From Henriciella barbarensis (lineage in GTDB: Bacteria; Pseudomonadota; Alphaproteobacteria; Caulobacterales; Hyphomonadaceae): DNA of 64,000 bases. Where the stretch lies: the NCBI RefSeq assembly GCF_003576345.1, contig NZ_QWGB01000014.1, positions 166,791 through 230,790 of the forward strand, given 5' to 3'. Numbering within the stretch: the first letter of the stretch is position 1; every line of letters begins with the position of its first letter. Below are positions 17,105-25,649 of this stretch, in pieces. The notes below the pieces were generated by a model. It was given only the letters and a program-made list of their open reading frames with translations. It made no database searches and had not been told where the DNA came from. The position numbers and the translations under genes are program-made.

Positions 17105-18042
17105 TGCTTGGCAAGACAGCGGGCGGTCTCTTCTGGATGTGCCGTTACCTTGAGCGCAGCGCCAACAATGCGCGTCTCATCGAGGCGGGCTCTCGCATGA
17201 CGATGACCCGTTCTATGGCAGATGATGCAGAATGGGAATCTGTGCTTTCTACCGCCAATGTGAAGGAGCTGTTCCTCCAGAAGCACGACCACGTAAAGCG
17301 CGCTGACGTTATCGATTATATCCTTCGCGACCGGTTTAATCCATCGAGCGTCATGTCGGTCGTGGAGTCTGCGCGCAATAACGCTCGTATGGTGCGCGTC
17401 GCCTTGACGCGAGAAGTCTGGGAAGCGGTCAATGATACATGGATGAGATTGAAGGAAGCGCTCGCGCGGCCAGTCGCTGATGCAGACCTTCCAAAAGTGC
17501 TTGAGCTTATTCGCCAACAGAGTGCGCAAGTGCGCGGCGCTCTGCAAGGCACCATGCTTCGCAACGATATCTTCAATTTCTGTGGTATCGGAACGTTTGC
17601 GGAGCGGGCCGACAATGTCGCGCGCATTCTGGACGTAAAATACTTCGTTCTGCTGCCTTCGGTCTCGATGGTTGGATCGACCATCGACAATTTCCAGTGG
17701 GAAGCGATCCTCCGTTCAGCTGCAGCAGAGCGTAGCTTTGCCTGGCTCAACAAGGAAAGCGGGCCGAGGGCGATTGCGGAGTTTCTCATTCTTGACCGGC
17801 GGCTGCCACGTTCGATTGCGTTCTGCTACACAAATCTCGCACGTAATCTCGCCTATCTCGAAGAGGAATATGGCGAAACCCTTCCAAGCCGGGAGATGTG
17901 CGAAGCAACCTTAGGCCGACTGACGAGTACTGATGTCGAGACCATTTTTGATGGCGGCCTGCACGAATTCATCCAGTCCATCCTGCGGTCCAATAACGCG
18001 CTTGGTCAGCAGATCGAGAAAGATTACCGCTTCTACGCATAA
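17101..18042 (+). CDS. alpha-E domain protein of Anbu operon
   Basis: The 313-residue protein is almost wholly helical and fits the alpha-E family (COG2307), shown by the start LGKTAGGLFWMCRYLERSAN and the later CGIGTFAERADNVARILDVKY block. Members always accompany the circularly permuted ATP-grasp, sometimes fused to it, and are thought to act with it in forming an isopeptide or amide product. The ATG overlaps the ATP-grasp stop (ATGA), indicating translational coupling. No membrane segment or signal peptide is present. The biochemical role is not established. Confidence 0.88.
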   Translation: MMLGKTAGGLFWMCRYLERSANNARLIEAGSRMTMTRSMADDAEWESVLSTANVKELFLQKHDHVKRADVIDYILRDRFNPSSVMSVVESARNNARMVRVALTREVWEAVNDTWMRLKEALARPVADADLPKVLELIRQQSAQVRGALQGTMLRNDIFNFCGIGTFAERADNVARILDVKYFVLLPSVSMVGSTIDNFQWEAILRSAAAERSFAWLNKESGPRAIAEFLILDRRLPRSIAFCYTNLARNLAYLEEEYGETLPSREMCEATLGRLTSTDVETIFDGGLHEFIQSILRSNNALGQQIEKDYRFYA

Positions 18043-18051
18043 GGAAGAGTT

Positions 18052-18867
18052 TTGCGCCTCAAGATCGCCCACCTCACACACTACCGGTTTGCTGAGCCTG
18101 CCATTTACGGTCTGCAGCAAATACGGCTGGTTCCGAAGACGAGGCGAGGTCAAAGCGTCGAGGACTGGAATGTGACCTTTGAGGGCGGGTTCGAGCAGGT
18201 CCATTTCATTGACCAGTTCAACAATCACACGCTTCTTATCGGGCTAGAGGAAGGCACCAGCGAACTTGTCATCCGTGCAGAAGGTACGGTTCTCACGCAG
18301 GATGAGAACGGTATTGTGGGACAGCATGGTGGCTGGACGCCACTCTGGCTTTATCGTCGCAAGACCGATCTTACCCGGCCCGGTAGCGCCATTCAGGCGA
18401 TCTGCGACCGGGTAGGGACCGGGTACGAGAATGATGTTGCGCGCCTCCACGCGCTGATGGGCGTGATCGCGGAAACGGTCAGCTATGAAACCGGCACGAC
18501 AGGTGTGGCCACAACTGCCGAAGAGGCGGCCGTGTCCGGCCGCGGCGTTTGCCAAGACCACACGCAGATATTCGTCACCTGCGCACGGGTTATAGGTTTT
18601 CCGGCACGCTATGTCAGTGGCTACCTCATGATGGACGACCGTGTGCAACAGGACGCTTCCCATGCTTGGGCAGAAGCGTATGTTGAGGGCCTTGGCTGGG
18701 TCGGATTCGATGTTTCCAACGCCATTTCGCCGGACGCGCGCTACGTCGCCGTGGCGACGGGGCTGGATTACTTGGACGCCGCACCAGTTTCGGGGCTGAG
18801 CTTCGGGAGTGCTCAGCAGGGGTTGGAAGTGTCGGTTCAGGTGCAGCAGCAACAGCAGCAGCAATAA
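18052..18867 (+). CDS. transglutaminase-like cysteine protease of Anbu operon, poly-Gln tail
   Basis: The 271-residue protein has an N-terminal beta domain and a transglutaminase-like core with Cys167 (GRGVCQDH), His204 (ASHAWAEAY) and Asp220 (GWVGFDVSN) as the catalytic triad. It starts at a TTG at 18052 with AAGGA six bases upstream. Such proteins in Anbu operons are predicted amidohydrolases or peptidases that may reverse or process the ATP-grasp product. The last ten residues are VQVQQQQQQQ, encoded by a short CAG/CAA repeat (18844-18864), which is unusual and may vary in length between strains. Anbu follows after 6 bases. Confidence 0.87.
   Translation: MRLKIAHLTHYRFAEPAIYGLQQIRLVPKTRRGQSVEDWNVTFEGGFEQVHFIDQFNNHTLLIGLEEGTSELVIRAEGTVLTQDENGIVGQHGGWTPLWLYRRKTDLTRPGSAIQAICDRVGTGYENDVARLHALMGVIAETVSYETGTTGVATTAEEAAVSGRGVCQDHTQIFVTCARVIGFPARYVSGYLMMDDRVQQDASHAWAEAYVEGLGWVGFDVSNAISPDARYVAVATGLDYLDAAPVSGLSFGSAQQGLEVSVQVQQQQQQQ
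18844..18864 (+). repeat. CAG/CAA trinucleotide repeat coding poly-Gln
   Basis: Seven consecutive glutamine codons (five CAG, two CAA) end the transglutaminase gene. The tract occupies the place where a ribosome-binding site for Anbu (ATG at 18874) would lie, and none is visible there. Confidence 0.8.
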
Positions 18868-18873
18868 GCAAAT

Positions 18874-19608
18874 ATGACATACTGCGTGGGTCTATGCCTC
18901 GATAAGGGGCTCGTCTTCATGTCCGACACCCGCACTAATGCGGGCGTCGACAACATTTCAAAGTATCGCAAGATGTTCACCTGGAACGTGCCGGGCGAGC
19001 GGACCTTCGTCCTGATGACGGCAGGCAATCTTGCGACCACCCAGGCGGTGGTCAGCATGCTCGAAGAGCGCACCAAGGCACCAGAGGAGCGCAACCCGTC
19101 TATCCTTGAAGTGCCCTCCATGTTTCAGGCGGCGCGCCTCGTCGGCAAGACCCTTCGGGACGTAATCAAGGAAAGCGCGCCAGCCGCCGGCCCGGATGCC
19201 GAGTCGCCATTCCGCGCGACGCTCATCCTTGGGGGCCAGATCGCTGGCAGCGAGCCGCGCCTCTTCATGATCTACCCGGAAGGCAATTTCGTCGAAGCCA
19301 GCAAGGAGACACCCTTCTTCCAAATTGGCGAAACCAAATATGGCCGCCCGATCCTCGTGCGCGCTCATGATCCCGCCATGTCCTTCGCCGAGGCTGTAAA
19401 GCTGCTCATGGTGTCTTTTGACTCCACGTTGAAGGCGAACCTCTCTGTCGGCCTCCCGCTCGATCTTTTGCTCTACGAGACCGACAGCCTCGATATCCTG
19501 AAGCAGACCCGGATCGAGGAAGACGACCCGTACTACTCGCTCATTTCAGACAATTGGGGCGAAGCGCTGAAGACCACTTTTGCCTCTCTGCCACAGTACA
19601 GGCTCTAG
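18874..19608 (+). CDS. anbu: Anbu, bacterial proteasome-like beta subunit
   Basis: The 244-residue protein is an Ntn hydrolase of the Anbu family (COG3484). After removal of Met1 the N-terminus is Thr1, with Asp17 (SDTRTNAG) and Lys32 completing the catalytic set seen in proteasome beta subunits. The LILGGQIAGSEPRLFMIYPEG block and FFQIGETKYGRPIL are family hallmarks. Studied Anbu proteins form open lock-washer rings or dodecamers with little measurable protease activity. Here it ends the ATP-grasp/alpha-E/transglutaminase operon, pointing to a joint pathway making and trimming an amide-linked product. No ribosome-binding site is visible, so translation may depend on coupling. Confidence 0.92.
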   Translation: MTYCVGLCLDKGLVFMSDTRTNAGVDNISKYRKMFTWNVPGERTFVLMTAGNLATTQAVVSMLEERTKAPEERNPSILEVPSMFQAARLVGKTLRDVIKESAPAAGPDAESPFRATLILGGQIAGSEPRLFMIYPEGNFVEASKETPFFQIGETKYGRPILVRAHDPAMSFAEAVKLLMVSFDSTLKANLSVGLPLDLLLYETDSLDILKQTRIEEDDPYYSLISDNWGEALKTTFASLPQYRL

Positions 19609-19817
19609 AGTTCAGCTTGGAAGAAAAGCTAGAGGCTAAACTGGCGAAAATCCGGGATGCGGATCCGATTAATGAGGCGTATTCTGGTTTTACAAGGCAC
19701 TCAGGGTCGCAAATTCGCTACTTGAGTATCAGGCGATCAGCTTTACAAACCAACCTTAGAATGCGGCCATGGTTACCAGACTCGGTCGAATTGATACAAA
19801 CCGATGGGGCTGCTCGA

Positions 19818-20576
19818 ATGATTGTCTATATCGCCACCTGGCCACGTTGCGGGAACGCCTTTGTCCGCAATCTTATCTATCTCAATTACAGGGTGATCAC
19901 CGCCGATGGCTATCCGAGCAAGGCACCATGGCCAGAGCGGCTGAATGCCGAATATTTCTCAGACTTCATCAAGTACCAGGATGAGGGGCAGCCTCCGCGG
20001 CTCGCGCTTCAACATGGCGCGCTCGATCTTTTGAACGACAAGCCGGACTTGCGCCGCGAACTCGCTGCCATGAGTGAAACCTTCCTCGTGAAGACCCACG
20101 AAATGCCGCCTGAAGATCCTGTCGATGGTGAGGCCTTCGTCTGCATGGTTCGGCACCCGGTGCGGGCAGTTGCCTCCCGCAGGAAGCTGCTCGTCACCAA
20201 GGACGTGATGAAGACGGCCCGCGGTGACTATATCGGGGGCCACTGGAGTGACTTCCACCGGCTCTGGCACGACTCGCCGATGCCGCGGGTCAGCGTTCGC
20301 TATGAAGACGTCGTTGGCAAACCGGAAGTGGTCGTGCGTCCCTGCGCGGAGCTGCTTGGGCTTCCCGAGCTCGAAGTCGTCCGAGATCTTCCGATTGCCG
20401 CAAGCAAGGCTTTGAACCCGGAGCGAAACCCCGGCCTCGGCAATGATGGCTGGAAGACGGTTATCACTGACGAAGAAGCCGCTGCAATCTGGGAAGAAAC
20501 CGGAGAGGCAGCAAGCGCCTGGGGCTATGAACCCGTCCATGAAGGCGCTCAGTCGGAGCAGAACACGACCGCATAA
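19818..20576 (+). CDS. sulfotransferase-domain protein
   Basis: From the ATG at 19818 the product has 252 residues. It starts directly with the PAPS 5'-phosphosulfate loop YIATWPRCGNAF and has the 3'-phosphate motif MVRHPVRAVASRR near residue 110. FLVKTHEMP and VRYEDVVGKP are further family blocks. It should move a sulfate group from PAPS to a sugar, lipid or peptide. The open frame extends upstream to 19554, overlapping Anbu, but that part has no family features. It lies 209 bases after Anbu, on the same strand but probably a separate unit. A link to sulfated EPS is possible but unproven. Confidence 0.78.
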   Translation: MIVYIATWPRCGNAFVRNLIYLNYRVITADGYPSKAPWPERLNAEYFSDFIKYQDEGQPPRLALQHGALDLLNDKPDLRRELAAMSETFLVKTHEMPPEDPVDGEAFVCMVRHPVRAVASRRKLLVTKDVMKTARGDYIGGHWSDFHRLWHDSPMPRVSVRYEDVVGKPEVVVRPCAELLGLPELEVVRDLPIAASKALNPERNPGLGNDGWKTVITDEEAAAIWEETGEAASAWGYEPVHEGAQSEQNTTA

Positions 20577-20635
20577 CTGAGAGGCGGGCGGACGCCCCAT
20601 ACCGAACGCCCCCTTTAGCTTCGAATACAGACTGC

Positions 20636-20685
20636 CCGCATTAGGCTTGCCGCAGCGTCGAGGCTCCGCAGCAAGCAAAATGCGG
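20636..20685. other. long stem-loop between sulfotransferase and tRNA-Lys
   Basis: CCGCATT/AATGCGG and GCTTGC/GCAAGC form two stacked stems (13 bp) separated by a 2x2 internal loop, closing a 20-base G/C-rich loop. There is no U-tract. It could act as a terminator for the sulfotransferase gene or be a structured RNA. Confidence 0.4.
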
Positions 20686-20772
20686 ACGCCATCGCCACTA
20701 TGCTTCGCTCGACAGTTTTGAGTGATTGATTTCTCAAACCGATGCATTACATCGCGTTTTCCCAAGTGGCGG

Positions 20773-20848
<76 letters not shown>

Positions 20849-20948
20849 CTTTCCAAAAAAACGAAAAAATGTGCAGCACGGGCCGACGGATCGCGCCGGG
20901 CCGGGCGTCTAAGCCTTCAGGTAATGCCAATAGAAAGCCTGCAAGCTC

Positions 20949-22295
20949 ATGATTTCACGCCTCTTCAAGTCGCGCTCGGCGCTCGTTCTCGGGATAATCG
21001 TTCTAGCCGTGACGGGGTGGTTCGGGCTTAAGGCCACTGTGCTCTCGGGCGCCGAGACCCCGGACTATCAGACCGCGCAGGCGACCCGCGGCGATATTGA
21101 TGTGACCATATCTGCGGCGGGCAAGATCACGCCGAAAGTATCCGTCGATGTGGGTGCGCAGGTGTCCGGTCAGCTTCAGGAGCTTCTCGTTGAGATCGGG
21201 GATGAGGTCGAGAAGGGTGATCTTCTTGCCCGGATCGACCCGACACTTGCCCAGACCAGCGTCGAGGCCAATCGCGCACAGCTATCCGAACTTCAGGCGA
21301 GCCGTAAACAGCAGCAGGCGACCCTTGAACTTGCGCGCGCCGAAGCAGACCGCGCCGAAATGCTTCACGAGGCTGATGCCATTGCCCGCGCCGAATTTGA
21401 AAGCGCTGAGGCTGAGCTGACAATCGCGCAGGGCCGCCTCGAGGCAATCGAGGCCCAGATCCAGCGCCAGTCATCGTCTTTGCAGTCAGAACTCGCCAAT
21501 CTCGAATTCACCCGCATCTATGCGCCGATCTCTGGCACTGTCGTGTCGTCATCCGCTGTCGAGGGCCAGACGCTCAACGCCAATCAGACCGCGCCGATCA
21601 TCCTGACCATCGCGGACCTTGGCGTCATGACGGTCGAAACCGATGTGTCCGAGGCAGACGTGCTACGGATCGATGAAGGCCAGGAGGCTTATTTCACGAC
21701 GCTTGGTGATGCGACCCGTCGTTGGGAAACGACAGTTCGCCAGGTCTTGCCGACGCCGGAGGTTCTCAATGACGTTGTGCTCTACAAGGCGCTAGTCGAC
21801 GTTGAGAATCCGCAAGGACGGCTGAAGCCTCAGATGACCGCGCAGGTTTTCTTCGTCACAGGGCGCGCATCCAATGCGGTTCTCGTACCTGTGACGGCCC
21901 TTCAGTCACGCCCTGCGCGCTCAGAGCGCCCACAAGGGCAGGGCGGTGGCCAGCCTGTCGCGAGCAATGATGGCCGACGCCGCGGCTTCATGCAGGCCGA
22001 CGCAGCATCGCCTGCCGATGAAGTCGGAGCAGGTTCGCAGCGTCGGGAAGACTTCCGACGCGCGCGTGACGCAAATCCGGAGACCGAAGCGGCCACGGTC
22101 CTTGTGCTGTCCAGCGACGGGACGCCCCAGCCACGCCGGGTTCTTGTCGGCCTGAAGACGCGCACAATGGCTGAAATTATTTATGGCATCGATACCGGAG
22201 AGACGGTTGTTGCGGGCAGTGTCTCAATACAACGGCAGAGCGGCGGTGAGCGCGGTGGCCAGCGTAGCGGCGGTCGCCGCTTCATGCGCGGATAG
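20949..22295 (+). CDS. macA: MacA-like periplasmic adaptor (membrane fusion protein)
   Basis: The 448-residue protein has an N-terminal membrane anchor (about residues 10-30), a biotinyl-lipoyl-like domain (VSVDVGAQVSGQL), a long alpha-helical hairpin (about 95-185), the second lipoyl half (LEFTRIYAPISGTVV), a beta-barrel and a C-terminal membrane-proximal part. A low-complexity insert rich in Arg, Gly, Gln and Asp lies at about residues 318-375, and the C-terminus is Gly/Arg-rich (GGERGGQRSGGRRFMRG). It bridges the ABC transporter encoded 11 bases downstream and the outer-membrane factor that follows, in a MacAB-TolC-type exporter. The exported compound is unknown (macrolide, peptide or lipid are options). 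Confidence 0.88.
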   Translation: MISRLFKSRSALVLGIIVLAVTGWFGLKATVLSGAETPDYQTAQATRGDIDVTISAAGKITPKVSVDVGAQVSGQLQELLVEIGDEVEKGDLLARIDPTLAQTSVEANRAQLSELQASRKQQQATLELARAEADRAEMLHEADAIARAEFESAEAELTIAQGRLEAIEAQIQRQSSSLQSELANLEFTRIYAPISGTVVSSSAVEGQTLNANQTAPIILTIADLGVMTVETDVSEADVLRIDEGQEAYFTTLGDATRRWETTVRQVLPTPEVLNDVVLYKALVDVENPQGRLKPQMTAQVFFVTGRASNAVLVPVTALQSRPARSERPQGQGGGQPVASNDGRRRGFMQADAASPADEVGAGSQRREDFRRARDANPETEAATVLVLSSDGTPQPRRVLVGLKTRTMAEIIYGIDTGETVVAGSVSIQRQSGGERGGQRSGGRRFMRG

Positions 22296-22306
22296 GGGCA
22301 GATAAG

Positions 22307-24244
22307 ATGTCAAATCCGCTTATCCAGCTTGAAAATGTCCGCCGCTATTACGGTGCGGGCGACACGGAAGTCCGCGCGCTTGATGGTGTGTCGCTGACGA
22401 TCAATCCTGGCGAGTTCGTTGCCATTGTCGGTCAATCGGGCTCCGGGAAATCGACATTGATGAACATTCTAGGCTGTCTGGACCGGCCCACGGACGGTAC
22501 ATACACGGTGCGTGGGGAGTCTATTTCGCGGCTAGATGCAGACGAGCTCGCCGCGCTGAGGCGCGAGACATTCGGTTTTATCTTCCAGCGATATAATCTG
22601 CTCGCCAGTGTGACAGCCTCCGAGAATGTCGAGATCCCGGCCGTCTATGCCGGCCTTGGTCAGGAAGAGCGCCGGGCAAAGGCGAAAGAGTTGCTTGCCC
22701 GGCTTGGCCTTGGCGACAGGACTGGTCACAAGCCCGGCGAACTGTCCGGCGGCCAGCAACAGCGTGTGGCCGTTGCCCGGGCTCTCGTGAATGATGCTGA
22801 GGTCATCCTCGCCGATGAGCCGACCGGCGCGCTCGATTCCGGATCGAGCGCGGAGTTGCTGACGCTGCTGGAAGGCCTGCATGAGAGCGGGCGGACGATC
22901 ATTCTCATTACCCATGATGAGAAGGTGGCGGCGCGTGCCAAACGGGTCGTGACGATCAAGGATGGGCGTATTGTTTCAGATAGCGGCGATCAGCAGGGCC
23001 ATCAGGAGGCCCGTGAGCCCTATCGCTATACACGCAAGGGACCGTCGCCCATCGGGCAGGTATTCGAAGCGGTGAAAATGGCTTTCCGATCGCTTCGCGC
23101 GAATTTGTTTCGCACGGCGCTGACCTTGTTGGGGGTCGTGATCGGCGTGTCAGCCGTCGTCGCCATGCTGGCGATCGGGCAGGGCAGTCAGCAGGAGGTC
23201 ATGGCGCGATTTGAATCGCTGGGCCCGAACCTTCTCTTTGTCCGGCCAGGCGCGCCCGACCAGCGCCAGCGTGGCAACGCGATCGCCACCCTCACGTTGC
23301 AGGATGCCGATGCTTTAGGAGAACTCGACAATATTATTGCCGCCGTTCCTTCGCGGTCCAGCAGCGCCACGTTGCGCGTTGGATCGAATGATGCGCGCGG
23401 CCAGATCGAGGGCGTGTCAGAGGATTGGCCACTCGTCCAGAACAGAGGCATGAAGTACGGTACGTTCTTCACGGAAGATGATATGGACCGCCGGATAGGC
23501 GTCGTTGTCCTTGGTACCACCACGGCTAGGAACCTCTTTGATGACGTTCAAAGCGCTGTCGGCCAGTACGTCTTCCTGGGGGGCGCACCTTTTGAGGTTT
23601 CAGGTATCCTCGAAGAGAAGGGTGCGACCGCATGGGGTCAGGATCAGGACGATGTCGCCCTTGTGCCGATTACCACCGGCATGATGCGCATCTTTGGGCA
23701 GGCCTATCTTTCCTCTATCACTTTGGCCGTCGACAATACCGACCGGATCGCCGAGACCGAAGAGGCGGCACGCTCGCTACTCCTCGCGCGGCACGGCACT
23801 GAGGATTTCCAGCTGCGCAACACAGCATCGTTTCTGGAATCCATGCAGGAAGCGCAAAGCTCTTTCTCGATCCTGCTGGGATCTGTCGCCTCCATCTCGC
23901 TCCTCGTTGGCGGGATTGGCGTCATGAACATCATGCTGGTCAGCGTCTCGGAACGGACGCGAGAGATCGGTGTACGTATGGCGACCGGCGCAAGGCGATC
24001 CGACATCATGATCCAGTTCGTGGTCGAAGCGCTTGTCGTTGGGGGCCTCGGCGGGATCGTCGGCGTCCTCTTCGGCCTTAGCGTCTGTTTCATCCTGGCA
24101 AAGAGCGGCATGACCATAGCGGTCACCGCAATGCCCGCCATTCTCGCTTTCACATCGGCGCTCGGCACCGGCCTGGTTTTTGGTCTCCTGCCGGCCCGCA
24201 AAGCCGCACGTCTCGACCCTGTCACCGCGCTTGCTTCGGAGTAA
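22307..24244 (+). CDS. macB: MacB-like ABC exporter, ATPase fused to permease
   Basis: The 645-residue protein has an N-terminal ABC ATPase (Walker A GQSGSGKST near residue 44, signature LSGGQQQRVAVARAL, Walker B VILADEPTGALD), then four membrane segments: one near 275 and three at about 525-640. The large periplasmic MacB domain lies between. This mechanotransmission type of exporter acts from the periplasmic side and passes substrates to a TolC-like duct. It lies between the adaptor and the outer-membrane factor in a three-gene operon. The start ATG lies 11 bases after the macA-like stop. Confidence 0.92.
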   Translation: MSNPLIQLENVRRYYGAGDTEVRALDGVSLTINPGEFVAIVGQSGSGKSTLMNILGCLDRPTDGTYTVRGESISRLDADELAALRRETFGFIFQRYNLLASVTASENVEIPAVYAGLGQEERRAKAKELLARLGLGDRTGHKPGELSGGQQQRVAVARALVNDAEVILADEPTGALDSGSSAELLTLLEGLHESGRTIILITHDEKVAARAKRVVTIKDGRIVSDSGDQQGHQEAREPYRYTRKGPSPIGQVFEAVKMAFRSLRANLFRTALTLLGVVIGVSAVVAMLAIGQGSQQEVMARFESLGPNLLFVRPGAPDQRQRGNAIATLTLQDADALGELDNIIAAVPSRSSSATLRVGSNDARGQIEGVSEDWPLVQNRGMKYGTFFTEDDMDRRIGVVVLGTTTARNLFDDVQSAVGQYVFLGGAPFEVSGILEEKGATAWGQDQDDVALVPITTGMMRIFGQAYLSSITLAVDNTDRIAETEEAARSLLLARHGTEDFQLRNTASFLESMQEAQSSFSILLGSVASISLLVGGIGVMNIMLVSVSERTREIGVRMATGARRSDIMIQFVVEALVVGGLGGIVGVLFGLSVCFILAKSGMTIAVTAMPAILAFTSALGTGLVFGLLPARKAARLDPVTALASE

Positions 24245-24248
24245 CCCA

Positions 24249-25601
24249 ATGCTGCGTTCATTTCTCATCTCGGCCAGCGTGATCACGCTCTCTGCATGCA
24301 CAACGAGCTTTGCTCCACAACCGCCCGTCAGCGATGCCGCGATCGCCATGCCAGCTACCTATGATTACGCGGCAGAGGTTGAGACGCTGGCGCAGACCGA
24401 TGATTCCTGGTGGGAAAGTTTCGAGACCGCAGAGCTTGAAGCTCTGGTGGCTGACGCGCTCGAAGCGAACCAGACGCTGGCGCAGGGTATCGCCAATATC
24501 CGCGCCTCACGCGCTGCGCTGCAGATCGCTGATGCGGCCTTCCTGCCGCAGGCGAGCGCCGGGTTGTCCGCCTCTAGCAGTACCGCAGGCGATGGTCTCG
24601 ATGACATAGACGCAAGCGGCCGCCTCTCTGCCTCCTACCAGCTTGATCTGTTCGGCGCGAATGCCGCGAACCGCGAAGCGGCGCTGGCAAGTCTTGATGC
24701 GGCCATCTTTAACCAGCGCGCACTGGAACTCACCGTACAGGCCGATGTGGCGAATAACTACTTTTCCTTGCTGGCCGTGCGGGACCAGCTGTCGGTCGCG
24801 CGTCAGAACCTCGAAATCTCCGAACGCATCTTCGATATCGTCGAAGTACGTTATGAGGCCGGCGCGATATCTGGCTTCGATGTGTCGGCGCAGCGCGCCC
24901 AGCTGGCAAATGCGCGCGCTCGTATCCCTCAGATAGAGGCGCAGATCACAGGGTTTGAAACCGCGCTTGCGATCCTGAACGGCCAGGTCCCTCAAGGCTT
25001 TAGGGCGCCGGGCGATGACATCCTCGACGTGTCCTTGCCGCAGATACCTGCTGGTCTGCCGTCTGACCTTCTACTGCGGCGCCCCGACCTTCTACAGTCT
25101 GAAGCCAGCCTTCGCGGGGCCAATGCCAATATCGCGGCCGCGCGCGCGGCCTTCTTCCCGACGGTGGACCTTGGCGCAGGTCTCAGCGCGCTGCTGACCG
25201 GCGGCTCAAGTCTGACAGGGTCGCTATCGGCTGGGCTTGCTCAGACCGTATTCTCCGGCGGGCGGCTCGACGGCCAGCTTGAGGCGTCAGTTGCACGGCG
25301 CGACGCCCAGCTAGCGGCCTATCGCCAGTCCATATTGAGCGCGCTTCGCGATGTGGATGTCAGCCTGCAGGCCTCAGACACCAATGCCGCGCGCGAGGCG
25401 CAGCTGGAGATTGCCGAAGCCGCTGCCGCCGATGCGCTAGAGGCAGCAGAGCTGCGCTACCGCGCCGGTTCAGATGACCTCACCAGCCTGCTCAATGCCC
25501 AGCAGACTTATTTCGACGCATCGAGCAATCTGGTTCAGGTCCGTCTCGACCGCCTGACGTCGGCGATCAATGTCTATGTCTCGCTGGGTGGTCGGTATTA
25601 G
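24249..25601 (+). CDS. outer-membrane efflux lipoprotein (NodT/TolC family)
   Basis: From the ATG at 24249 the product has 450 residues with a lipobox (TLSAC, Cys17). Two outer-membrane efflux repeats follow, rich in long helices; FGANAANREAALASLDAAI and the LLRRPDLLQSEASLRGANANIAAARAAFFP region are typical of NodT-type factors. It forms the trimeric outer-membrane duct for the MacA/MacB-like exporter. The start lies 4 bases after the macB-like stop. An open frame reaching back to 24180 would overlap macB by 65 bases and spoil the lipoprotein signal, so it was rejected. Confidence 0.9.
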   Translation: MLRSFLISASVITLSACTTSFAPQPPVSDAAIAMPATYDYAAEVETLAQTDDSWWESFETAELEALVADALEANQTLAQGIANIRASRAALQIADAAFLPQASAGLSASSSTAGDGLDDIDASGRLSASYQLDLFGANAANREAALASLDAAIFNQRALELTVQADVANNYFSLLAVRDQLSVARQNLEISERIFDIVEVRYEAGAISGFDVSAQRAQLANARARIPQIEAQITGFETALAILNGQVPQGFRAPGDDILDVSLPQIPAGLPSDLLLRRPDLLQSEASLRGANANIAAARAAFFPTVDLGAGLSALLTGGSSLTGSLSAGLAQTVFSGGRLDGQLEASVARRDAQLAAYRQSILSALRDVDVSLQASDTNAAREAQLEIAEAAAADALEAAELRYRAGSDDLTSLLNAQQTYFDASSNLVQVRLDRLTSAINVYVSLGGRY

Positions 25602-25649
25602 GCGCACATGCAGGATTGGAGCTGAAGGCGGGCGCTCTACATCGGTTTC

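Noticed and set aside
19554..19817. N-terminal extension of the sulfotransferase
   Set aside because: The extra 88 residues overlap Anbu and lack family features; the sulfotransferase fold begins directly at the ATG at 19818.
19959..20765. Minus-strand open frame of 268 codons
   Set aside because: It runs opposite the sulfotransferase and into the tRNA-Lys upstream region; no family features.
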